Of a DNA stretch of 64,000 nucleotides, positions 40,061 to 52,000 are shown one piece after another. Each line of letters starts with the position of its first letter. The stretch's first letter is position 1. The stretch spans positions 4,899,991 to 4,963,990 of the forward strand of contig NC_088297.1 in assembly GCF_032854445.1 (NCBI RefSeq), in the 5' to 3' direction. Source of the DNA: Liolophura sinensis (Eukaryota; Mollusca; Polyplacophora; Chitonida; Chitonidae). The notes beneath the pieces are model-generated. The model was not told the DNA's origin. It saw only the letters and a program-made list of their open reading frames with translations, and made no database searches. The translations under genes and the position numbers were made by a program.

Positions 40061-41529
40061 AAACATACTGGGAACGCAGAACCAACTTAGCGCCTTCAAT
40101 TTAGGATACAAGTACCGGTACAGGTATCTTCCCAACAGAGTCATCACCATTAGCACCACCATGGCAGGATGGTTAATTTCCAGACTGACTGATGGGCCTT
40201 AGGAAAACTGTAGTTCAAAAGCATTTCTATGCCCCGAGAACAAAGTTCAGAAGCCTTTTTGTACTTTTATATGTTAAACCACATCCTAAATTCTATATTA
40301 AGAAGTAAAACCTAGCATTCAAAAAGGATACAAAGTCTATTCTGATTGGCTGGTATAAGACACAGGCATGTCAAGGCCATGTCAGAGCCAAAGCTGAATT
40401 TTAGGTACATGATAGATTTATTCAAGCATGACCACAGTAAGAGGGTTTAACCCAGGAAACCACTTATCTCCACTGTCAGCCTGTCATGCAATGTCGATTC
40501 TGTATCCCTTTAATTTGTATTGGTTTCTTCCATACAACATGGTGATCTGTCTACTGTAAACTTTAATACATACAAATGTATGTAAAATCCAGCTTTGCAA
40601 CATTATTGTAACAAAAAAACTGTTAGAAGATTATGATATGATCATTATTAAAAGTACCGGTTTATGCAGACTTAATTTCATGTAATTGTGTATTATGTAA
40701 ATTGTGCATACATGGTGCATGTAAATGTAGATTTTATACTTCCTTTTCTTATGTGCCTATATGAAGCTATACATGTACATTGATCATGTAATATGATACT
40801 TTTAGCTGCATGTTATGTGTTACTGTGGTACTGTCCATGTACTGGGGTATCTTCTAGCTGTCACTCAAGCCTAAAGTGGTTTGTCATGTTTGTTTGGAGA
40901 GTGTGTGGGATGCCCTGACCACCTGTGGTACTGTCTGTACATGTGTGGGCTGCTAATCTGGTACTCTGGTTTAATTGTTTATAGGGTTGATGTGGCCATT
41001 TGCAGTGGTCAGTGGGTGGTCCACTCAAGTGGTCACAAGTGTGGAGAAGGCTATAAAACTAAGTGAATATAAACCAATTAACACCAGGAAAAAAAATAAT
41101 AATAAAGTGGTGAGTATGATTTGAGATGAAGATTGAGGACAACAAAAGTACTGTAAGGAAGTGTTTATGTATGTGTCAATTTACTACGCTAATTGTACTT
41201 TTATTTTGGGTAGAGGAAGAGGTTTGGGGCATTGGAGGGAAGTTTATTTCTGAGAGGAAATACTTCTGAAACAGACAATTCATACTGCAGTTCTTCAACC
41301 TTTCACGTTTGCAATGCGTTTATTCAAGTATATTCTGAAGGCATTCTGTGTAGACTGATAAAATTATTCCTTTTGTAAAGTCTTTTTGGTTTGTCTTCAA
41401 AATCAAATTAAAAATGAGCATTTTGGTGTTTCTTGTGCGAAATGGTTGAAGAATTACAATATGTAATGTATTTTGAGTGAAAGGCTTAGAACTTGATTAT
41501 AGCGCTACAAAAGTAGTACATTATATATG

Positions 41530-41578
<49 letters not shown>

Positions 41579-41899
41579 TTAAACACTGTACTGTACGTAG
41601 CTCCTTAGTCTAGTCTGTAACAAACAAGTTGGCATCAGACACGTGAGATGGCCAGCTAATGAATCTATAGATTCAATCAAGTGAGATAATGACTGAAGAT
41701 CCTGTCCATCACGTTTTAGTGTAGTGTGCGTGACCGTGCCCAAATTTGGAACTAGATCAGGTTAGTCATTAACCCACATTTTGGATGATCATTGCCAAAG
41801 TCTACAATTCCTGTGTTCCACCTAAAATTTTGTCCATAACTAAACAGCTCATTTGACCTGATTCTGTTGATCTGAGAAAGGTGTTTTCAGGCTTGTTTG
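40061..41899. other. No gene recognised; TA microsatellite
   Basis: A (TA)n run lies at about 41535-41571. Sequence at 41276-41460 is distantly related to 44790-44950. No exon is supported. Confidence 0.5.
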
Positions 41900-42102
41900 A
41901 ATTTATTTATTTATTTGATTGGTGTTTTACACCGTCTTCAAGAATATTTCACTTATACAACGGTGGCCAGTATTATGGTTGGAGGAAACAGGGCATAGCC
42001 CGGGGGAAACCCACGACCACCCACAGGTTGTTCTGGGGCCTTCCCACGTACGGCAGGAGGGGAAGGCAGCATAAGCTGGACTTGAATTCACGGCGACCAC
42101 TT
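41900..42102 (-). mobile_element. SINE-A copy, head truncated
   Basis: Minus strand: GTGAATTCAAGTCCAGCTTA, body, and a clean AAATAAATAA tail. Confidence 0.9.
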
Positions 42103-44428
42103 GACGCTTAATGTAATACTTTATGACCTTCTTTAGCCTCCAAAAATGCAATTGTTTTTGGGAGGTCAAAATTTTAGCTGAATTACAGTATATGACCTTG
42201 TTGACTCTTGTTTATAAATAATTGTCCACTATAGAAATGTTGATGTCAAAGATATATGTTTTGAATTCAGCAGTACATATAATGTGCATGTACACATTGA
42301 GACTTGTCATAATCAATTCTACAGGGGTGAGTATAATTTTCTACATTCAGTCCATACCCTGGGTAGCTAAAGTGCCCTGAATGACATCCCTGTGAGTCCC
42401 AGTGGGCGTAAATTAAGCTCTGCTTGGCGCTTCATATCTCTTCCTATTAAAATCTATGGATTTTTCGATGGAGGTACACCACACTGGTTTTCACGAATAA
42501 ATCTGGCTGATGTAGACAGCTCAGATGAACAGCAGGCAGGATTATTGATAATTTGTTTGCCAGATTGATTACCTACAAGCTTCATTTTGAAACAGAAAAT
42601 TATTCGCACCTTTAAAAACTTTCTCCAAGACAAAATTGCAGTACTGGTGAGCTACTGCCACCATTTTCAAACAGTATTATAGTGCTACAAATTTGTAACA
42701 TTGAGCGTACATCTACAGTTTGTAAATATTTATTACAAGACGAACACAATTGAAGTTTTTGAATGCCTTTAACAACAATACTTGACTCAGTTTAAAGGAC
42801 AAGAATGCATTAGTAACAACTAAATGTATCTAGGAAATGAAAGTATTGGTGCATAAACTAAGAACGATGTTTACAACCCCAAGGAAATGAACATAACAAG
42901 GATTAAACACTCTCAGACATTGTGTCTAAGTTAAGTTACTCTTGGAAAATTGTTGGCGCAGTGCCCTTTAATGGAAGTTAGATATTGCTGACAAACTCTC
43001 CAGTGCTTAAGGTTAATAATCAAATGGAATGAACTCAAAATACTCAAAACAGGAAGCAGCGGAGTTAATTAAGCAAACTATCATGCTGAAGGTGAAAAAT
43101 TGAGGCAATATGATTGGCCAAAAAAGATACCAGCTGATAAGACTGAGACCTAGTGTCAGCATATAATTTATGTCAAATACTGACTGACTTTATTGCTGAC
43201 CAATGTGAAGATCCCTTTTTTGACAGCCTGCATGCAGACTGTACGATGTTGCAATGTACAGTGTACATGTATGCTTGTTTTGAGTAATATGTAGACGAAA
43301 TACTCTACAGGTAGTTTCTCATTATCTTTCATGTGTTTTCATGGTTTTTACTTTACAAAATCTGTAATGTTGTCCTTCATGCATTTTCAGGGTTTTTACT
43401 TTACAAAATCTGTGATGTTGTCAATGCACCCAACAGGCATTTTTTGTCTACCATTAAATAATTCTCCAGAAAGTCACATACATTTATGCATAAAATGTTA
43501 AGTGTATAACCATGATGCAGTAACAATAAATAGTAGTTTTAACTAAAAGTGTTAACATGAGTGATTTCAAGATCTAAGTTCATAATGAAATTTTACAGTG
43601 TACGTGAAGTTTACAATAGAAGCTGGTGTTATAGTATTATTCATGTAACGTTTTATTTCTGAAAGGTTAAAAAAGACAAATGCACATTTTGTATAATACG
43701 GTTGAATTTGGCCTCTGAAACAAGAATTAAGGCATTCAGCAGCACACATGGACATTCTAGACATCATGGTCTTGGCAAGGAGAAGTGTTATAAAATCACC
43801 AAGACAATTTGAGAAATTTGGCAGGGATCATAAAGCCCTTTTTCTGCGTCTTGAGCTAGCGATGACATGGACAGATCGGTCTGAGATTCGCCCCAATCAA
43901 TAAGCAGCAAATTAGGCCCGGGGAATGTGCCCTTGTTCATTTCTGGAACAACCAAATGGGCCTGTGATTAGATTTGGAGAGGGGAGGGTCAATGTTGTCT
44001 CTTCCGCCTCTGTTGTCTTCAGCCACCGTCTCGTCCCTTGCATTCCCCGGCATTAAACCAGCAAGCCTTACATGGACGTCATGGACATGTTTGCTTTCTC
44101 GCTTGTCAGCGAATTCCTGGAATATTTATGACTTGCCGGAACATTTGGCCCTCATGACCCACCATACATCCATTACCAGGAAGCTGTAGCTACAGTACAT
44201 TGGTCTGTCACAGGCTTCCAGGAAATAGAATAATTGTAACAAATGGCTAGATCTCTCCCTAAACTGCTTCATTGCCTGTTTTCATACAGCATTGTCCGTG
44301 TTTGGGATTTAGGCATGTTGACATTTTTTTCTTCTTTGATGTGCAATGCGGCATATGAACAAACTGCTGTATTTTAGATCTGTCTTGCAGCTGTCATAAT
44401 ATACACGGAATATTATGATATAAATATG
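42103..44428. other. No gene recognised
   Basis: Non-coding, with a diverged direct duplication of about 50 bp near 43325-43425 (GTTTTTACTTTACAAAATCT twice). The GC-richer block 43850-44190 has an open frame of 71 codons without recognisable features. Confidence 0.45.
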
Positions 44429-44716
44429 TTTATTTATCTGATTGGAGTTTTACGCTGTACTAAAGAATATTTCACTTATACCATGCATGTATACCATGCC
44501 AGCCAGCATCATGGTGGGAGGAAACCGGCCAGATCCCAGGGGATAGCCCAGGCCAATCGCAGGTTGATGGCAGACCTTCCCATGTACGACTGGAGAAGGG
44601 AAGCCAGCATACTGTTATAAAGCTGGACTTGAACTCACAGCAACTGCATTGATGAGAGGCTACTGGATTATTGTGCTGTGCTAGCAAGCTCATCACAGAG
44701 CCAGACAGGGATCCCC
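44429..44716 (-). mobile_element. SINE-A copy, nearly full length, diverged
   Basis: Minus strand: degraded tRNA head ending at GGGGATCCCTGTCTGGCTCT, B-box region GTGAGTTCAAGTCCAGCTT, body and TAAATA tail. A 14-bp insertion interrupts the TATAAGTG block. Confidence 0.85.
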
Positions 44717-46670
44717 ACCCCCGCCCCCCATCATATATGCACGTGTATCTGCAGGATATGTACATTTCATACCAACCTTTTCGCATGTTTGTATGATGTT
44801 TATTCTAGCATATTCGGAAGGCACTATTTTGTGTTGACGAATTGAATTATACTTTTTGTGAAGCTCTGAAACCCACCAATCTAGTCAATGTGGTTTTGTC
44901 TGTGATATCAAAAGTTGCTCTTTCATATGGTAAAAGTTGAAGAATTCTTGAATTTCTCTTTGTTTTCTGTCTGTGGGACGCTTCCTTATGATGATCTAAT
45001 TGAAGAATCAGGGGTATAGATGTATATTATATGCAATGTGTTTGACTTTCTACATCTGACATGTACAGAACATGTGCCAGTTAATACCTAACATAATTAT
45101 GTATAGGCCTATGTGTGTGTATGTGTCCCCAGGTCTAGTGAGCCGTTCCATTTTCCTGGTTATAAACTGTTCATAGACAGTTATGCATATTCAGGCACAT
45201 TATGGCAAAACACAAGTGTTATATGCGAGTTAACATGTTCTGACTGTTTAACATGGTTAGGCCATCACTGCATCAACAACAAGAGTCGTCACAAAGTGTA
45301 CATGTATTGTACAGTGTACAACATGTAAGTGTAATGTTTTCATGGACCTGGGATGCCTCCAAGACTGAAAATATTGTTAGCATGATATTTTACGTAAAGC
45401 TTTACATTTTTCAGTGGACACATTTGGCTTGTTAATGGCTGAGTCATCCACATTATAGGCCCACTTACAATTTTTTTTTTGCAAAGGCCTTTAAGGGCCT
45501 CAGAAAAGTGCATTTTTACCTATATTAAACTCTAGATTGTCACAGTGTTATTTTGGTGGCAGTTTTTGTCCTGTATCAGACATTTTAGGCCCAGCTGTCA
45601 ATACTGTTTGGCTGAGGCCGGACATTATCCTTGTCCAGCTTCTCAGTATATCAGTCAAAACTTAACCTGTACTCTTTAAACTTTAAACATGCTGGGATAA
45701 AGAAATTGAATTATTGTGTTTAATTCTGTTTAGGTCAAATAATGTTTCAATATACCAAGAGATGTACATATCTAATATATATATATACATGTGGGTATTA
45801 TTAGGAGGAAAGAACTACAGTAATTAGAAACATTTGGATTCATTCATACATGTGTTGCCTTTCTGATCCAGCTCAACCTCTTGATTCAGTTTTAATCCCC
45901 ATTCTGCATTGTCAGTCCACTGTTTGCATTGACCAGTGTGTGTCGATATAAAGATGTACTTTTTACCTTTCAAGTCATTTATAATTGTCTCTCTGCGTTA
46001 AATTCTTGAATTCCTCCTTGTTTTCTGTTTCTGAGACACTTCCTCGTGATGACCTAAATACTCTTCCCCAGGACATCATCCTTCAGACGACCGGAGGTGT
46101 GAGCCACACAAAGGCTGTCTGTAGGAAAGCAGGGAGTCTCCCGCAGTGCTCCTAAACATTGCATTTTGCTGTGAAGATTCTGACGTCTTTCTCTGTTGTC
46201 ACATTGGACTCGTACATGACATGTATTGTTCCAGTGAAAGGTCATTTGAGCCAGCATTTACAGGAAATGATGCGTATAGTCAGCTAGACTTGCAAATTGT
46301 ATTCAATACATTTAATCAACTTCACCCTGATGTATGGGCATGTTATATTGTATTAAATACATTTAATCGACTTCACCCTGATGCATGGGCATATTATATT
46401 TTATTAAATGACCTTTAATTCCATACATGACAATTAAAGAAGCCCATTTTTCCTGATTCTGAGAGTTCTATTGATTTTAGAAAGGTGTTTTGAGGCTTGC
46501 TTGGAACATGGAATGATATTCTACTAGAAAATTTCAAAGTTTCAGCACCAAAAATAATAGTTTTTGACATTCGTTTGCCACTATAAGTGCACTTTCGTGG
46601 ACAAAAGTTTAGTTCATTTAGGATATACTTAAAATGTCATATAAACCAAAATTTTGGTGAGCCTACTTTT

Positions 46671-47728
46671 TCTAACTATTAGGACAGATATTAGTGGTGT
46701 TGAAAGTAGAATATTACATTTCTTTACCAGCCTTTTTGAAATGTAAAGATATGAGTATGTCGTTCATTGGAAAATATTCCCGTATTCCTGTTACAATTAT
46801 GTATATACTGGCTAAAATGAGCCGATCAGGTGTCCCAGAAATTAGAAGATATAGGGCACGTTAAAGTTTGTGCGGTTTCTTATCAGATTGCGCGATCAGA
46901 TGCTGGCATGTCCATCTGTGTATAGCTTTACATGTGTACAACATAGATTCAAAACAATACCAGACATTGTAAGGTACATATATGTGGTTTTAAGAGTCTT
47001 GTATTGGTGAGTGTTGCTGACTGACTGATCCAGGTTACCTGTATATACTCAAAATATTCCATATTGTGATATACATGTATATGTATGTGGTTTTAAGAGT
47101 CGTGTATTGGTGAGTGTTCCTGACTGACTGATCCAGGTTACCTGTATGTACTCAAAATATTCCATATTGTGATATACATGTATATGTATGTGGTTTTAAG
47201 AGTCGTGTATTGGTGAGTGTTCCTAACTGACTGATCCAGGTTACCTGTATGTACTCAAAATATTCCATATTGTGCTATACATGTACATGTACAGTTTTTT
47301 CCATTATTATGTAGATCACATATTATATTAAAACTGCCTTGTGAGCCACATCATGAAAAAAAATTTGGTTGTCAAAGGCCACATGTATTGTTGAGCCAAA
47401 GTGCTTTTTCAGTTCAAGCTCGCATTACTGTTTAAAATTTAATTACCACATTCTCTTACCTGATTCAATGTTTATTCATAAGTAGTTTTGCACATATACA
47501 TGATTAACATAATTGTTCTAATTATTAGGATGGATTTTAGTCGTGTTGAAAGTAAAATGTTACATTTCTGTAAGAGCCTTTTGGAAAAGTAAAAGATTTT
47601 AGTAAGTTCTTAATTAGATGGCCTAACCATGTGAGAGAAAAAGAAACTCAGTATTCCTGCTACAGTTACATATATATTTGCTAAAGTAAACAGATCAGAT
47701 GTCCCAAAAATGAGGAGATATACATGTA
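46671..47728. repeat. Diverged duplicate segments 46671-46858 and 47517-47728
   Basis: Both contain, in order, TGTTGAAAGTA, ATGTTACATTTCT-like, GTATTCCTG, CAGTTACAT-like and GATCAGGTGTCCCAGAAAT-like blocks with roughly 75-80 percent identity. They are separated by the 103-bp array at 46984. Confidence 0.6.
46984..47292. repeat. 103-bp tandem repeat, 3 copies
   Basis: The unit begins GTGGTTTTAAGAGTCGTGTA and includes CTGACTGATCCAGGTTACCT. Starts at 46984, 47087 and 47190, exactly 103 bp apart. Confidence 0.93.
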
Positions 47729-48092
47729 GGGTAATACAAACGTACTTGGTACAACATATACTGTAGGGCAATCTCAGAAGGCTTTTAGAGGACAATTCCC
47801 AAGCCATCCCTCGATCTTCTCAAGATGTTTACAGCAATTAGCACATTTGTTGAAGACACTTAATTGGCTTCTACCATTATGTCATGTATAGTCTGTATAT
47901 CCGCATGTTACATGTGGGAAAGTCTATCAGTAGAGTGCCAAAGGTCGATGGTTTATGCTGGGCTTTCTGGTTTCTCCATCCATAAAAGACTTAAACCACC
48001 ATTGCATTACTGACAAATTGCTAACTACACGTACAGGTGTACATGTACATGAAATTAGAACTCTCTTAATTATAAGTTTGAAACACAGATAA

Positions 48093-48264
48093 GATGACCA
48101 ATCCTGATATGACCTGGATGTAGTCACTGCTGCATTCTGCCATGACAGTGTTATCTTGCCCACGTTCTGATCTCCGTGGATGACCAATCCTGATATGACC
48201 TGGATGTAGTCACTGCTGCATTCTGCCATGACAGTTTTATCTTGTCCACGTTCCGATCCCCTTG
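48093..48264. repeat. 86-bp tandem duplication
   Basis: GATGACCAATCCTGATATGA starts at 48093 and 48179. The two copies differ at only a few positions. Confidence 0.93.
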
Positions 48265-48762
48265 TTGTCTGTCTTGTTGCACAGCAGCTGAAGCAGCATA
48301 GTGGAAGCTGTATTTAAACATGTGACCTGGTTGATATTCGTCATGTCCTTCACGTTGTGAGCTACATGCACATGCTACAAGCCATGCAGTTACAGCTCCG
48401 TCCTACATCTCATGTATACCATATGCCTACTTGATGTGCATAAATGGGTCTCTTTGGTTAATTGTTTGTTTCTCATAGCTTTGTTTGGGAAAACAGACCA
48501 CTTAGTAAAGTTTGATAATTGTTAGTAATTAAATTATGTTCATTGAATAAAAGCCAAAAAAAAATCATGTAAACTTCAAGATAAATACATTCAGAAAGGG
48601 CAGTCCTGCATTTCACGTCCCTTCAGATGGACACAACATTCATGATAAGGGAGCAATTAGTTATCATTGGCCTTTAGATTTCTTCATTTTGCCTGTGTGT
48701 GTATACACATTTTTTGCTTCCATCTTCATTATATTGGAAAATTGGTTGATTTTTTTTTACAG

Positions 48763-49045
48763 TGAATCTTTATTACTTCCCAGTAGAGGCCTGGCTAGAG
48801 CACTAATCCAGGAGATGTCCACAGTGTTGGACTCCAGATGAGAAGAGGATCATCGACATAACTGGAATAACAAGTGGTTGTAGATGACTCCAGCAGAACA
48901 TGCAGATACATGCAGACCATCAGTACATGTATGATGCTACAACAAGGCTTACGACTTACACCTGCCACTAGAACTTCTTGATGTGCTGTTTACCAAAGGA
49001 GGAAACCAATGTCCCTGCAACATCGCTGGATCTTGCTTGTAAAAG
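48763..49045 (+). CDS. Mucin-like membrane protein, exon 1 (5' UTR and start codon)
   Basis: The coding part is 49009-49045: MSLQHRWILLVK then G of a split Ala codon, donor AAAAG/GTATGA, phase 1. The exon start at 48763 is inferred from the acceptor-like TTTTTTTTTACAG just upstream. It makes this an internal 5' UTR exon with the transcription start further left. An upstream ATG at 48981 in another frame would overlap the main start; its context is weak. Confidence 0.65.
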
Positions 49046-52000
49046 GTATGAAGTGAGGGACATATATTTAGTACATATGTGTATTTACAAGTGCATGAAT
49101 GTGGAGTGAAGTCTTAGTGGGTATGCTGGGATTAGTCTGTCTGTCCGTCTCTCTGTAGTCATTGCTTGCATCTCCTCCCAAACTACAATGCCCATTTTGA
49201 TAAAACTTACAAAATAACTTGCCTGTCATCTGAACTTGTGCATGCCTGTAAACGTTTATTGGCAATCAGGTAATTATTTTCATAGGCAATCAGGTAATTA
49301 TTTTCATAGGCAATCAGGTAATTATTTTCATAGGCAAATAGGCAATCAGGTAATTATTTTCATAGGCAATCCGGTAATTATTTTCATAATTATGTCCATT
49401 TAAGATTTTGCATAATAGTGCTTTTTTCATGTTTTCTGATTTTGGCCATGGACCTCTTCCTAAAGTATTGAACCTGTTTCCATTTAGTTAGCTTTAATTA
49501 CACTCGGGTAATTATTTTCATAATTAAAGCTTCAGGTATTTAGTGCAATAATGGATATTCATGTGCGCGGGTTTCAAACATGCTCTTTTGAATTGTGTGT
49601 ATATAATTAATCCCTTGATGCATTCCATGGAATACACTCTGACGCCTGTGAAATGCACTGTGACACCTGTAGAATACACTCTGACACCTGTGGAATGCAC
49701 TGTGACACCTGCAGAATACACTGTGTTACCTGCAGAATACACTGTGACGCCTGTGGAATACACTGACGCCTGTGGAATACACTGTGACACCTGCAGAATA
49801 CACTGTGACACCTGCAGAATACACTGTGACACCTGCAGAATACACTGTGACACCTGCAGAATACACTGTGACACCTGCAGAATACACTGTGACACCTGCA
49901 GAATACACTGTGACACCTGCAGAATACACTGTGACACCTGCAGAATACACTGTGACACCTGTGGAATACACTGTGACACCTGCAGAATACACTGTGACAC
50001 CTGCAGAATACACTGTGACACCTGCAGAATACACTGTGACACCTGTGGAATACACTGTGACACCTTTGGAATACACCGTGACACCAGAATACACTGTTAC
50101 ACCTGTGGAATACACTGTGACACCTGCGGAATACACTGTGACACCTGTGGAATACACTGTGACACCTGCAGAATACACTGTGACACCTGCAGAATACACT
50201 GTGTCACCTGTGGAATGTATCGTGACACCTGCAGAATACACTGTGACACCTGCAGAATACACTGTGACACCTGTAAGTTTGATATGACAATTAGTGGCAC
50301 ATACCCTGTACGTCACCACATACATGGAGGAATTGGGGAGATGAACCGCAACCTAGCCTTCCTTATCCAGCTTCTTAAGACATACAGTACATGTATACAG
50401 GCTTTCTGACTTTTTAGCTATGCAGTATCCCTCTATAAACAAACATGTGGATTTTGTAGAGTTATCTGCCCTTTGTGATACTTAGGGGTGCTCACATTTA
50501 CATAGTGTGTCTTCTTCATAGTGTGTGCATAAGGCAGGCTAGGGGAGAGAGATCCATGTATCATTGGGATATGGGAGAAAGCCCGGTGTTGTTTACTGAT
50601 CACTGTTTTTCACGTGGAGGCTTGTTTGTTCTCTGTTGTCTGTTAGTATACTTAGACGAGGGAAAGCACACACGGATAATAGTTTAATCCCACTGTTCAA
50701 AATGCCACGGTTAAACCCCAAGCACTCACTCACTCAAAATCCCAGGGGGCTATAACAGTGCTGTTTTTAAACATTGCTAAAGAGAATGTATCCTTTGAGG
50801 TGCAAATCTGATTGATTTAGTCCATTGCGAACCCACATAGGTATGAAATCAGGGATAGTTACATATATGAGATACATAGTAGAATGTATGCATATGTGTA
50901 GGCTAGTGTTTTTTAATTTCTGTGTGGGATAGTGCTGTATTTGTGTGGGATAGTGCTGTATTTGGGTGGGATAGTGCTAGTTGAGAATAGGTGTATCTGA
51001 CCTTGGTTTGTTTTTTAAACAGGAGAGGCTATGTACATGTACCCTAGATCTCCACAAACTTCAATTACCACAGACAAAGTCCAAATTTGACATATTTGTT
51101 TTCTTATTTTAAAGAAAATAAATTTGTTCAGGCTGTCAATTAAAACTGATCCACTTGTATAAAAGGTGGTGGGTTCCCTCATCCCAGTCTTTGACCGGTC
51201 CTTTCTAGATTTCCTCACTCTTCTTGTTGATAACAGTAGGCAGTCACATATTGCTTACATGGACATCCATGGGGCCGTTTTCTGACATTTGTCTTACATT
51301 TGTCATACATCAATGTATGACTAGCAAATCTGTACATTGAAATGATTTAAAGCTTTTTTGCTTCAGTGGTTTGCTCCACGCATTCCAGTTTCCTCCACCC
51401 ATGAAACTGAGTCGCCCTTGAATATGAGTGACAGAATCATAGAGTTTCATATTAAAAGACCAATTAGATAAATAAATGAACTGTTGTTTTTCCAGCACAA
51501 TGCATATTACTGCTGTCTCTACAGTATGTGTATATAACACACTGCCAGGAGGCAAAGACAAGTCCCTCAGGTACTTCTGTCAAGGATGTGGGTGTGACTG
51601 GGGCTTCCAATATGTCTCCAATGGATACAAGCCCTGCCTCAGTGTCACGTGACTCAGGGACTGATGCTGTCAATCAAACTTCCACAGGATCTCCGGCGTC
51701 GATGACAGTTGACATACAGCCGACTCCGTCAGCTTCACTGTTAACAGACATTCCCAGTTTGCAAGCAGGGGAGACAACTCCCGTCCTCCCTAGTCCCAAT
51801 AGTGCTGTGTTACCTCCCTTGTCTACAGTGCTGCAGTCCCCTAAACCCCTGCATAACACAGTTCACGAAAATTTCCAAGAAAGTATTAGCTCAATTTCGA
51901 CTGACTCTGACTTTGTGCAAGGAGGCACAGAGCTCATATGGACTGATAATGTTGCCATAGTGACTACAAGTGTGTCCGAGTCCGTATTCTACTCAGATCT

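Noticed and set aside
49524-50409. Long open frames of 186-282 codons on both strands
   Set aside because: They are readings of the 21-bp minisatellite, with no start context, splice sites or non-repeat domain.
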